Assembly (NCBI RefSeq): GCF_014653695.1 | Contig: NZ_BNAR01000011.1 | Span: 124,001-188,000 of the forward strand | Direction: 5' to 3' | Origin: Lentzea cavernae | GTDB taxonomy: Bacteria; Actinomycetota; Actinomycetes; Mycobacteriales; Pseudonocardiaceae | Length of the DNA: 64,000 bases | Part shown: positions 41,436-49,334 of the stretch, piece by piece | Numbering within the stretch: position 1 is the stretch's first letter | Layout: every line of letters begins with the position of its first letter | Program-made: the position numbers and the translations under genes | The notes under the pieces: generated by a model | Database searches by the model: none | What the model saw: only the letters and a program-made list of their open reading frames with translations | Told to the model about the DNA's origin: nothing

Positions 41436-42164
41436 GTGCTGGTGCTGCTTCCCCCGTCGGAGACCAAGGCGATCGGCGGCGAGGGCGCGCCGCTCGACCT
41501 CGACGCGCTGTCGTTCCCCGAGCTCAACCCGGTGCGCGACAAGCTCGTGTCGGCACTGGCCGATCTCGCGAGGGATGTGCCCGCGAGTCTCAAGGCGCTC
41601 GAGATCTCCGAACGCCAGGTCGACGAGGTGCACCGCAACGGCCGGCTGCGCACGTCGGAGACGACGCCCGCGCTGCTGCGCTACACCGGCGTGCTCTACG
41701 ACAACCTCGACTTCCCGTCGCTCAGGAAGGCCGAGCGGGAACGCGCCTACCAGCGGCTCGCGGTCTCGTCGGCGCTGTTCGGGGCCGTCCGCGGCGGTGA
41801 TCCGGTGCCCGCGTACCGGTTGTCCGGTGGCAGCGCGCTGCCCGGCCACGACAGCCTGCGCACGCTCTGGAAGCCCTCGCTGGAGCCGGTGCTGAAGGCG
41901 GCTGACGAGTTCGTCGTCGACCTTCGTTCCGGCGCGTACTCGAGCCTCGCGAGGATCCCGCACGCCGTGGTGGTCCGGGTCGTGACGAGCGAGGGCAAGG
42001 TCGTCAGCCACTTCAACAAGGCGCACAAGGGGCTGCTCGCCCGCGCCATCGCGAAGTCCAGCGCGGAGCCCGCGGACCTGAAAGGCCTGGTCAGGCTCGC
42101 GCGGAAGGCGGGGCTCACCATGGTTCCGACGGGCGAGAAGACCGCGGACCTGATCACCGGTTAA
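41436..42164 (+). CDS. yaaA: YaaA (DUF328) family peroxide-stress protein
   Basis: Protein of 242 residues. The opening MLVLLPPSETKAIGGEGAPLD is the YaaA signature (LxPSKT/ETK). Later segments YTGVLYDNLDFPSLRKAE, AVRGGDPVPAYRL, DEFVVDLRSGAYSSLARIP and VVSHFNKAHKGLLARAI match the family. YaaA binds DNA and limits iron-dependent oxidative damage in E. coli; the actinomycete role is assumed similar. GTG start with TACTCT ending about 11 bases upstream, so a very short or absent leader. Divergent from the 445-residue unknown protein. Confidence 0.92.
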   Translation: MLVLLPPSETKAIGGEGAPLDLDALSFPELNPVRDKLVSALADLARDVPASLKALEISERQVDEVHRNGRLRTSETTPALLRYTGVLYDNLDFPSLRKAERERAYQRLAVSSALFGAVRGGDPVPAYRLSGGSALPGHDSLRTLWKPSLEPVLKAADEFVVDLRSGAYSSLARIPHAVVVRVVTSEGKVVSHFNKAHKGLLARAIAKSSAEPADLKGLVRLARKAGLTMVPTGEKTADLITG

Positions 42165-42241
42165 TTCGGTTGCGGGCACGCAGGCCCGCACGGCAAGCTC
42201 TCCCCCGAAGCGACGACGGAGCTGGATCGAGGAGGTGCGTG

Positions 42242-42307
42242 ATGTCAGAGCCTGTCTTTGGACGTGGCACCGCACTCGCGACCCGTCCAGCCGCCCTTCG
42301 CGCCTGA
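42242..42307 (+). CDS. short upstream reading frame before the RIO kinase
   Basis: ATG at 42242 preceded by GAGGAGGTGCGTG, one of the strongest ribosome-binding sites in the window. It encodes 21 residues, MSEPVFGRGTALATRPAALRA, and stops at TGA 42305-42307, 64 bases before the proposed RIO start. It may be a leader peptide that couples or tunes translation of the kinase. Alternatively an error or indel could have split a longer N-terminus; the two frames differ by one base. No attenuator hairpin is obvious in the gap. Confidence 0.45.
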   Translation: MSEPVFGRGTALATRPAALRA

Positions 42308-42371
42308 TCAGCACCGTTTGATCGCAGAGCGCCAGTGGGGCGGTCACCTCCACCGCTTGGGAGACCCCACC

Positions 42372-43340
42372 GTGCGCGAGCACGATCTCTACGAACGTTA
42401 CGAATCTGCTTTCGAAGGCGCCGACGACACCATGCGGCGCAAGGGAAAGCGCACCACCACCCGGCGCGACGACGCGGAACCCACGCGTCGCGGGCGCATG
42501 ACCGAGGAAGAGAAGCTGCGCGTCGCGCGAGTGCGCGAGGACCAGCTCAGCACGGCCGACACCCCCGAGGACGGCGACCGCTGGTCCACGTGGGGCGATG
42601 CCGACCAAGGTCCCAAACCGCACCCGAGCTGGCTCATCACGGAACTGGCCGCGGTCGACCGCGAGCTCGGCATCGTGAAGACCGGCAAGGAGGCGGACGT
42701 CTTCCTGCTGGAACGCGCCATCGGCGACAGGTCGAGCCTGCTCGCCGCCAAGCGCTACCGCAGCAACGACCACCGGATGTTCCACCGCGACGCGGGGTAC
42801 CTCGAGGGTCGTCGCATGAAGAAGTCCCGTGAGACGCGGGCGATCGCGAACCGCACCGCGTTCGGGCGCAACCTGATCGCGGAGCAGTGGGCGGTCGCGG
42901 AGTTCGCCGCGCTCACCAGGCTGTGGCAGATCGGCGCACCCGTGCCGTACCCGGTGCAGCGCAGCGGCACCGAACTGCTGCTGGAGTTCATCGGGGACGC
43001 CGACGGCAACGCGGCGCCGCGGCTCGCGCAGACCCGTCCCGACGAGGACGAACTGCTCGACCTGTGGCGCCAGCTGGTCGCGACGCTGTCGACGCTCGCG
43101 GAGGCGGGCATCACGCACGGCGACCTCTCGGCGTACAACCTGATGGTCCACGACGGCAGGCTGGTCGTGATCGACCTGCCGCAGGTGGTCGACCTCGTCG
43201 CGAACCCCCGCGGCGTCGAGTTCCTCGACCGCGACGTCCGCAACGTCTGCGGCTGGTTCGCCGCGCGCGGCCTGCCGCCGGAGATCGGCGACCCGTCCGC
43301 GCTGGTGGCAACGCTGCTGGACGTGGCGGGTATGACCTGA
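42372..43340 (+). CDS. RIO-type serine protein kinase
   Basis: Protein of about 322 residues. RIO1 features: GIVKTGKEADVFLLERA (ATP loop), LLAAKRYRSNDHRMF (catalytic Lys), the RIO-specific TAFGRNLIAEQWAVAEFAALTRLWQIGAPVPYPVQ, catalytic ITHGDLSAYNLMVHDGRLVVIDLPQVVDL, where HGDLSxYN is the catalytic loop and ID the metal site. RIO proteins act in ribosome maturation in eukaryotes and archaea; the bacterial role is unclear. Start chosen at GTG 42372, eight bases after GGGAG; TTG 42258 is in frame but overlaps the short upstream frame. A strong hairpin follows the stop. Confidence 0.9.
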   Translation: MREHDLYERYESAFEGADDTMRRKGKRTTTRRDDAEPTRRGRMTEEEKLRVARVREDQLSTADTPEDGDRWSTWGDADQGPKPHPSWLITELAAVDRELGIVKTGKEADVFLLERAIGDRSSLLAAKRYRSNDHRMFHRDAGYLEGRRMKKSRETRAIANRTAFGRNLIAEQWAVAEFAALTRLWQIGAPVPYPVQRSGTELLLEFIGDADGNAAPRLAQTRPDEDELLDLWRQLVATLSTLAEAGITHGDLSAYNLMVHDGRLVVIDLPQVVDLVANPRGVEFLDRDVRNVCGWFAARGLPPEIGDPSALVATLLDVAGMT

Positions 43341-43347
43341 CCCTCGT

Positions 43348-43387
43348 CGCGCGCCCGGCCGTGTCCAACGACACTGCCGGGCGCGCG
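43348..43387 (+). terminator. long hairpin after the RIO kinase gene
   Basis: Arms CGCGCGCCCGGC and GCCGGGCGCGCG (12 bases) with an inner stem GTGTC-caac-GACAC, separated by one mismatch; 17 pairs in all, beginning eight bases after the stop. Confidence 0.85.
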
Positions 43388-43565
43388 AGGTGTCGTGATA
43401 GATCAGCTAGACTGTGCTGTACACCGATGAAGGCTTGACTGCCGTTGACCGGTGTTTCCACCCACTCATCAGCGGCGTGACCATCACGCCGGGCCCGTCC
43501 TTGTGATCGGCACCGCGGTAGCTCGCGGGGCAGCCTCGAGACGTGCCATGTCCCGGAGGTTTGTT
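43388..43565 (+). promoter_or_regulatory. promoter and structured leader of the DEAD-box helicase gene
   Basis: About 180 bases without a gene. TAGACT at about 43406-43411 is a possible -10. Downstream lie a three-codon frame (ATG AAG GCT TGA) and an 8-base hairpin CGGCGTGA-cca-TCACGCCG (43473-43491). Long structured leaders are typical of cold-responsive helicase genes; regulation here is inferred. Confidence 0.4.
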
Positions 43566-45119
43566 TTGCCATCAATGTCCGAAGGTCGTTCCGAGCGTGG
43601 ACAAAGCCGCAGGGCACCGCGGCGCCGCTCGGGTCGCCAGGGCAGTTCCTCGCGTCCGCAGCAGCGGGTCGAGGAACCGATCGTCGCCGAGCACTTCGAG
43701 AGCACGCTGCCGGAAGGCCCGCTGCCCTCGTTCGCTGAGCTCGGCCTGGCCGACGCGCTGATCCGCTCGCTCGTCGCCAACGAAATCACCGAGCCGTTCC
43801 CCATCCAGGCGGCCACCCTTCCCGACGCGATGTCGGGCAAGGACATCCTCGGCCGCGGCCAGACCGGCTCCGGCAAGACGCTGGCGTTCGGCCTCGCGAT
43901 GCTGTCCCGCCTCGCGGGCGGCCGCTCGATGCCGAACAAGCCGCGCGGCCTGATCCTCGTCCCGACCCGCGAGCTCGCGATGCAGGTGGAGACGGCTCTC
44001 ACGCCGCACGCCCGCTCGCTGGGCCTGTGGTGCCGCGTCGTCGTCGGCGGCACGTCGTTCCCGCGCCAGATCGAACACCTGCGCCGCGGCGTCGACCTGC
44101 TGATCGCGACGCCCGGCCGTCTGTCCGACCACGTCCGCCAGGGCACGTGCGACCTCGGCTCCGTCGAGATCACCGCGCTGGACGAGGCCGACCAGATGGC
44201 GGACATGGGCTTCATGCCCCAGGTCCGCGCCATTTTGGACCTGACCCCGCAGGACGGTCAGCGCCTGCTGTTCTCCGCGACGCTCGACGGCGACGTGGAC
44301 AAGCTGGTGCGCCAGTACCTGCACTCCCCGGTGACGCACTCGGTGGCCCCGTCCACCGCGAGCGTCACGACCATGGAGCACCACCTGCTGTTCGTGTCCG
44401 CTGAGGACAAGCAGAACGTGGTGACCGAGGTGGCCGCGCGCGAGGGCCGCACAATCATGTTCGTGCGCACCAAGCACCACGTCGACCGCCTCGCCAAGAA
44501 GCTCCGCTCGGTCGGCGTCCACGCCGGCGCCCTGCACGGCGGCAAGGCTCAGAGCGCGCGCACCCGCGTGCTCGGCGAGTTCCGCGAGGGCACCACGCCC
44601 GTCCTCATCGCGACGGACGTGGCAGCCCGCGGCATCCACGTCGACGACGTGTCCCTGGTCGTCCACGTCGACCCGCCGGCCGACCCGAAGGACTACCTGC
44701 ACCGCGCGGGCCGCACGGCCCGCGCAGGCCAGTCCGGCACGGTCGTCACCCTGGTGACGCACGACCAGCGCCGCGCCGTCCAGGGCATGGCCGCACGCGC
44801 GGGCATCCGCCCGGAGAGCACGAAGGTCCGCCCCGGCGACGACGACCTGGTCCGCATCACGGGCGCCCGCCTGCCCTCCGGCGAACCGATCATCGAACGC
44901 GAGAAGCCGGCCCGCCGCAGCAGCGGTGGCAGCGGCGGTCGTCGCTTCGGTGCTCCCGCCGCCGGTGCAGGCCGCGGTGAGTACCGCGGTGGCTCCGGTC
45001 GTCGCACCGAGGGTGGCGGTCCGCGTCGTTCGGAGCGTTCCGAGGGTGGTGGCCGCGCGTTCGGGCGCACCGAGCGCAGCAGCGCGGGTCGTCCGCGCCG
45101 GGCGGCACCGCAGCACTGA
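43566..45119 (+). CDS. DEAD-box ATP-dependent RNA helicase
   Basis: RNA helicase of about 517 residues. Motifs in order: Q motif EPFPIQAATLPDAMSGKD, I GQTGSGKT, Ia PTRELA, Ib TPGRL, II DEADQ, III SAT, IV IMFVRTKHHVDRLAKKL, V ATDVAARGIHVDDV, VI HRAGRTARAGQSG. After the core comes an Arg/Gly/Ser-rich tail (about the last 90 residues), typical of RhlE/DeaD-type enzymes that remodel ribosomal or structured mRNA. Start proposed at TTG 43566, six bases after GGAGG; ATG 43575 and ATG 43548 are alternatives. The leader suggests cold or autoregulation. Confidence 0.95.
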   Translation: MPSMSEGRSERGQSRRAPRRRSGRQGSSSRPQQRVEEPIVAEHFESTLPEGPLPSFAELGLADALIRSLVANEITEPFPIQAATLPDAMSGKDILGRGQTGSGKTLAFGLAMLSRLAGGRSMPNKPRGLILVPTRELAMQVETALTPHARSLGLWCRVVVGGTSFPRQIEHLRRGVDLLIATPGRLSDHVRQGTCDLGSVEITALDEADQMADMGFMPQVRAILDLTPQDGQRLLFSATLDGDVDKLVRQYLHSPVTHSVAPSTASVTTMEHHLLFVSAEDKQNVVTEVAAREGRTIMFVRTKHHVDRLAKKLRSVGVHAGALHGGKAQSARTRVLGEFREGTTPVLIATDVAARGIHVDDVSLVVHVDPPADPKDYLHRAGRTARAGQSGTVVTLVTHDQRRAVQGMAARAGIRPESTKVRPGDDDLVRITGARLPSGEPIIEREKPARRSSGGSGGRRFGAPAAGAGRGEYRGGSGRRTEGGGPRRSERSEGGGRAFGRTERSSAGRPRRAAPQH

Positions 45120-45192
45120 GCTCGACCTGATCAACGGCTGAGGCCGCTTCCCCACTCCGGGGAGGCGGCTTTCGCCGTGTGTACGGTGCCCC

Positions 45193-46419
45193 ATGGGGCG
45201 GAACTGGTACCTGCTGTGGAGCGGTAGCGCCGTCTCGGCGCTGGGGGACGGCATCTTCCTGGCGGCACTCCCCCTGCTCGCCACCACCCTGACCCAGGAC
45301 CCGAAGCTGATCGCCGGCGTGAGCTTCTTCGGTGCGCTGCCCTGGTTGCTGGCCGCACTCCCGGCGGGCGCCGCGGCCGACCGGTACGACGGCAGGCGCC
45401 TTCTCCTAGTGGCGCTGTGGGTTCAATGCGTGCTCATGGTGATGCTTGCGGTGTTTCACAGCGCGCACATCGCGTTCCTGTACGGCATGGCGTTCCTGAT
45501 CGGCACGGCCGAGAACGTTCCTCGGGCCGTGGGGCAGCCGCTCATCAAAGCCACTGTGGAGGATCACCTGCTGGAGCGGGCCAACGGGCGGTTGTTCGCC
45601 TCTCAGGCGGTGGCGCTGCAGTTCGTCGGGCCGCCGTTGGGTGGGTTGTTGTTCGTTGCGGCGGTGGCGGCGCCGTTCTGGGTCAACGCGCTGACGTTCG
45701 CGGTCGCGGCGTTGTTGGTCACCGGGATGCGTACGGAGCGGAAGGAACCCGTTGCCAGGGCCAAGGCCCGTGAAGGGTTGCGGTGGTTGTTGCGGCACAA
45801 GGGGTTGAGGGTCGTCACGGTGGTGACGGCGACGACGAACCTGTGCATCGCGATGACGATGGCCACGTTGGTGTTGTTCGCGCAGCAGCGGCTGGGGCTG
45901 TCCGGGGCGGGGTTCGGGGGGCTGCTCGCCACGCTGGCGTGTGGTGGGGTGGCAGGGGCGCTGTTCGCCGAACGGATTTTGGCCAAGGTCCGCCACGCTG
46001 TGCTGGTGACTGTGGTGGTGATTCCGTTGATGTGGCTGGGGATTGCGACGGTGGCGCGCGATCTGTGGACCGTGGCGGTATTTGCGGTGGTGAGTTCGTT
46101 CTGCACCGCGGTGTGGGGTGTGGCGACGTCCAGTTTCAGGCAGCGGGTGGCGCCGCCGGAGTTGCTCGGCCGCGTCAGCAGCGCGCAGACGTTGATCACG
46201 TGGGGTGTTCAGCCCGTCGGCGCGCTGCTGGGCGGGTTCGTGGCGGACTACTTCGGGTTGCTGGCGCCCTGGTATGTCGCGGTGGCGCTGCGGAGCGTTG
46301 TCGGACTGCTCTGTCTCAAGCCGTTACGGGTTCACTTCTTGGCCGCTGCCTTGAACGTCCACTGTGCGGTGGAGCCGGAACAGGACGCCGCTGTCACCTT
46401 GCCGGACGCGTCGCGGTAG
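45193..46419 (+). CDS. MFS transporter (MFS_3/enterobactin-exporter-like)
   Basis: Membrane protein of 408 residues with about 12 segments. WYLLWSGSAVSALGDGIFLAALPLLATTLT is typical of the MFS group of macrolide and enterobactin exporters, and AGAAADRYDGRRLLLVALW is motif A. The long last loop, GVATSSFRQRVAPPELLGRVSSAQTLITWGVQPVGALLGG, is well conserved in this group. Substrate unknown. About the last 28 residues (VHFLAAALNVHCAVEPEQDAAVTLPDASR) overlap the 3' end of the lectin gene on the other strand and do not look like membrane-protein sequence, so the original stop has probably been lost. Confidence 0.88.
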   Translation: MGRNWYLLWSGSAVSALGDGIFLAALPLLATTLTQDPKLIAGVSFFGALPWLLAALPAGAAADRYDGRRLLLVALWVQCVLMVMLAVFHSAHIAFLYGMAFLIGTAENVPRAVGQPLIKATVEDHLLERANGRLFASQAVALQFVGPPLGGLLFVAAVAAPFWVNALTFAVAALLVTGMRTERKEPVARAKAREGLRWLLRHKGLRVVTVVTATTNLCIAMTMATLVLFAQQRLGLSGAGFGGLLATLACGGVAGALFAERILAKVRHAVLVTVVVIPLMWLGIATVARDLWTVAVFAVVSSFCTAVWGVATSSFRQRVAPPELLGRVSSAQTLITWGVQPVGALLGGFVADYFGLLAPWYVAVALRSVVGLLCLKPLRVHFLAAALNVHCAVEPEQDAAVTLPDASR

Positions 46420-47237
46420 CACTTGGTGTTGTACTGCATGTCGGAGATGGTCTTGTTGGGGTTGATGGACCATTGCTGGGCCGGGCCGCCGTCGCACTTC
46501 TTCAGCAGCACCTTGCCGGAGGAGAGGGTGGTGCACAGTTGGGGTGAGCCCTGTTCCATGAACGCGCCGTGGAACTTGAACTGCTGCGAGGCCGCGCCGG
46601 TGCAGGTGGCGGTCGTCAGCTGGGAGCCGGAGGAGCCGCCCTGCAGGCACTTGCCGGTCGAGACGTTCTTGTACTCGCCGTTGGTGGTCTTGGGCTTGGC
46701 GCCGCCGTAGCACTCGCCGGTCGAGGTGTTGAAGATCGGCGTCGGGTCCACGGCGAGGTTCGACGGCGGGTTGAGGATGGTCTCCTCCATCACCGGTTTG
46801 CCGTCGTCGTGGTAGTTCGTCAGCGCGTCCTCGCAGTCGATGGCGTTCATGGCGTTGCCGCCCTTGCCGCCGATCCAGGCGTCGAAGTGCCACAGCTTCG
46901 GGCCGCCGTTGGGGCCGTTGCCTTTCCAGTCCTGCTCGCAGGAGGAGCAGGAGTCCTCCATGACGAAGTACTTCTTCACGCGCGGGAAATAGATCTTCGT
47001 GCCCGGTTTGGCCTCTTTGCTGGACGTCGCGAACGTGATCGGGTCGGACCACGTGCCCTTGCCGCCGGCCGTGTCGTGCAGGCCGGGGTAGGCGATGTCA
47101 CCGCCGGGCGGCGTGTTGTCGTACCAGCCGTAGAAGGTCCAGAAGACCTGTTGGGATGCCGCGTTCGCCGGGACAGAACCGACCAAACCGGACATCGCTA
47201 GCAGAATACCTGCCGCCAAAGACAGGGCGCGTTTCAT
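46332..47237 (-). CDS. secreted DPBB-like plus ricin-type lectin protein
   Basis: Protein of 301 residues with a signal peptide (MKRALSLAAGILLAMSGLVGSVPANA). The first ~150 mature residues contain AKPGTKIYFPRVKKYFVMEDSCSSCEQDW and WHFDAWIGG; the pattern of a strand, VMEDSC and HxDxWxGG resembles double-psi beta-barrel domains of wall-active proteins. The C-terminal ~130 residues form a ricin B-type trefoil (TGKCLQGGSSGSQLTTATCTGAASQQFKFHG, LLKKCDGGPAQQWSI, QW repeats), a carbohydrate-binding module. It is likely to act on cell wall or polysaccharide. GTG/ATG start at 47237 with GGAGG. Its 3' end overlaps the MFS gene by 88 bases. Confidence 0.8.
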   Translation of the reverse strand: MKRALSLAAGILLAMSGLVGSVPANAASQQVFWTFYGWYDNTPPGGDIAYPGLHDTAGGKGTWSDPITFATSSKEAKPGTKIYFPRVKKYFVMEDSCSSCEQDWKGNGPNGGPKLWHFDAWIGGKGGNAMNAIDCEDALTNYHDDGKPVMEETILNPPSNLAVDPTPIFNTSTGECYGGAKPKTTNGEYKNVSTGKCLQGGSSGSQLTTATCTGAASQQFKFHGAFMEQGSPQLCTTLSSGKVLLKKCDGGPAQQWSINPNKTISDMQYNTKCYRDASGKVTAASCSGSTAQWTFKAAAKK

Positions 47238-47302
47238 GCGGGCCTCCGCGAACCGGTGGACTTGGCGGCGTGAATGCAGAGTCCACCGGGTGCGCGGCTT
47301 TT

Positions 47303-47321
47303 GTAAAGAAACTTATCTAAC
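47303..47321 (-). promoter_or_regulatory. possible operator GTTAGATAAGTTTCTTTAC before the lectin gene
   Basis: On the minus strand this A/T-rich 19-mer overlaps the cysG stop and lies 66 bases upstream of the lectin start. From memory it resembles the GTTAGGAAAGTTTCCTAAC-type elements in front of many secreted hydrolase and ricin-domain genes of actinomycetes. The symmetry here is imperfect. Confidence 0.35.
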
Positions 47322-48525
47322 TATTTGCTGGAGCAATGCCGGCGACGGGGCCGACCACGATGATCGCCGGGGGACGAACCTCCCAGGCCTTCACGTCCGC
47401 ACCCAGGGAGTCCAAAGTGGACCGGTAGACGCGCTGAGACGCCGTGCTGCCCTCCTGGATCACGGCGACGGGGGTGGAGCCGGGGCGGCCCTCCATCAGA
47501 GCCGTGGCGAACGCTCCGGCTCGTTCGACCGCCATCATCAGCACGACGGTGCCTTGGAGGCGTGCAATCGCGGGCCAGTCGACGAGAGAGCGCGGGTCGT
47601 CCGGTGCGACGTGCCCGGATACGACGACCACCTCGTGCGCCACGCCTCGGTGCGTCACGGGCACACCGGCCAACGCGGGCACACCGAACGCGGACGTCAC
47701 ACCTGGCACCACCGTCACGGGGATCCCGGCCTCGGCGCACGCCAGAAGCTCCTCGAAGCCGCGCCCGAAGACGTACGGGTCGCCGCCCTTGAGCCGGACG
47801 ACGAACTTGCCCTCCTTGGCGCGGTCGACCAGCGTCTGGTTGATGAACTCCTGCGTCGCCGCACGCCCGTAGGGGATCTTCGCTGCGTCCACGACCTCGA
47901 CGTGCGCGGGCAGCTCCTCCAGCAGCTCACGCGGTGCCAGCCTGTCGGCGACGACCACGTCCGCGTGCGCCAGCAAGCGCTTGCCCTGCACGGTGATCAG
48001 CTCGGGGTCACCGGGGCCGCCGCCCACCAGCGCCACGCCGACGGGCGGTGCGGCCTGGTCCGCGATGCGGCCGTCGCGCAACGCCGCCACGAGCCCGTCC
48101 CGCACCGATGCCGAACGGCGGTGCTCGCCGCCTGCGAGGACGCCGATCAACATGCCGTCGTGCATGCCGGTGGCGGGTGTGACGGCCGTGCCCTCGACGG
48201 CGATGTCCGCGCGCACGCAGAACACGCGCTGCGAGGTCGCCTCCTCGCCGATCTGCGCGTTCACCTCGATGTCGGACGTGCACGCGACCACGTACCAAGC
48301 GCCCTCGACGTCACCTGTTTCGAAACGCCTTTCATGCCACGTCAGCTCGCCCGCGTCGACCATGCCCTGCACGGCGGGGGTGACGGACGGCGACACGAGA
48401 TCGACGACGGCGCCGGACGCGATCAGGCGGGGCAGACGGCGCTGCGCGACCGTGCCTCCGCCGACCACGAGGACGCGCCGGCCCCGGAGGTCGAGGCCGG
48501 CCAGGTAGTGCTGTTCAAAGGGCAT
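47317..48525 (-). CDS. cysG: siroheme synthase CysG-type: precorrin-2 dehydrogenase + SUMT
   Basis: Protein of 402 residues. The N-terminal domain, VLVVGGGTVAQRRLPRLIASGA, is the NAD-dependent precorrin-2 dehydrogenase/ferrochelatase. The C-terminal domain is uroporphyrinogen-III C-methyltransferase, with VALVGGGPGDPELITVQGKRLLAHADVVVADRL (motif 1), RLKGGDPYVFGRGFEE (motif 2), VVPGVTSAFGVPALAGVPVTHRG and VVLMMAVERA. Together they make precorrin-2 and siroheme. Start taken at ATG 48525; ATG 48537 and GTG 48543 are in frame. Order proS...cysG...cobB-cobO is as in mycobacteria, but about 6 kb of extra genes separate cysG from cobB here. Confidence 0.95.
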   Translation of the reverse strand: MPFEQHYLAGLDLRGRRVLVVGGGTVAQRRLPRLIASGAVVDLVSPSVTPAVQGMVDAGELTWHERRFETGDVEGAWYVVACTSDIEVNAQIGEEATSQRVFCVRADIAVEGTAVTPATGMHDGMLIGVLAGGEHRRSASVRDGLVAALRDGRIADQAAPPVGVALVGGGPGDPELITVQGKRLLAHADVVVADRLAPRELLEELPAHVEVVDAAKIPYGRAATQEFINQTLVDRAKEGKFVVRLKGGDPYVFGRGFEELLACAEAGIPVTVVPGVTSAFGVPALAGVPVTHRGVAHEVVVVSGHVAPDDPRSLVDWPAIARLQGTVVLMMAVERAGAFATALMEGRPGSTPVAVIQEGSTASQRVYRSTLDSLGADVKAWEVRPPAIIVVGPVAGIAPANS

Positions 48526-48576
48526 GCGTAGAAGCATCCACACGGGACACGCCGTGTCCAGCCGAAGGGAACATGG

Positions 48577-49290
48577 TCACAGCGCCAGCAGCTCGAAAGA
48601 GGTGGCGAGCACCCCTCCGAAGCGCTGTCCCGTGGTCTCCGCCATCGAACGGAGGAACGGCTCCGGGTCGGCCATGTCGCCGCTCAACGCCTCCAGGTAC
48701 GCCTTGTGCGCGCGTAGAGAGGCCACGGAAGCGTCGAACGAGTCGGTGATGTCCACGGCGTGCGTCGACAACGGCGAGGACGCCGCCGCCACGTACTTGA
48801 CGCCTTCCCACTTCTCCAGCCCGAGCTCCGGGAAGATCCACCGGTTGCCCGCGTCGCGCACCGCGTCGACGGTCGCACGCCCGACGGCGATGTGGTCGGC
48901 CATGTTCAGGCCACCACCGGGCCAGGTCTCGCGGTAGTTGCCGGTGATGACGAACTCCGGCCGGTGGCGGCGGATCGCGGCCGCGATGTCTCGCCGCAGT
49001 GGGATGCCGTACTCGATGGTGCCGTCCGGGTGGTCCAGGAACTCGACGACGGTCACGCCGACGGCCGCGCAGGACGCGATCTGCTCCTCGACCCGCAACG
49101 GCGCGCAGGTGTCCGGTTCCATCGAGTCGATGCCGTTCTCACCACGGCACGCGAGCAGGTACGTGATGTTCTTGCCTTGAGCGGTCCAACGCGCGATAGC
49201 GCCCGCACCGCCGTACTCCATGTCATCGGGATGAGCGACGACGACCAGCGCGCTCGACCAGTCTTCGGGCACAGCTTCCAGATCCGGCAT
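48577..49290 (-). CDS. PIG-L family deacetylase
   Basis: Zinc-dependent deacetylase of 237 residues. The metal-binding AHPDDMEYG is at residues 19-27 (the AHPDD motif), ADHIAVGRATVDAVRDAGNRW contains the second zinc His, and LACRGENGIDSMEPDTCAPLRVEEQ is typical of LmbE-like proteins. Related enzymes deacetylate GlcNAc-inositol (MshB) or mycothiol S-conjugates (Mca), or act in antibiotic pathways; the substrate cannot be told. ATG start at 49290 matches the family N-terminus. It may be expressed with the downstream cysG, 51 bases away. Confidence 0.9.
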   Translation of the reverse strand: MPDLEAVPEDWSSALVVVAHPDDMEYGGAGAIARWTAQGKNITYLLACRGENGIDSMEPDTCAPLRVEEQIASCAAVGVTVVEFLDHPDGTIEYGIPLRRDIAAAIRRHRPEFVITGNYRETWPGGGLNMADHIAVGRATVDAVRDAGNRWIFPELGLEKWEGVKYVAAASSPLSTHAVDITDSFDASVASLRAHKAYLEALSGDMADPEPFLRSMAETTGQRFGGVLATSFELLAL

Positions 49291-49334
49291 GCGTGCAGGG
49301 TGCGCGCCGGAGCACGCACCCTGCAACACAAGGG

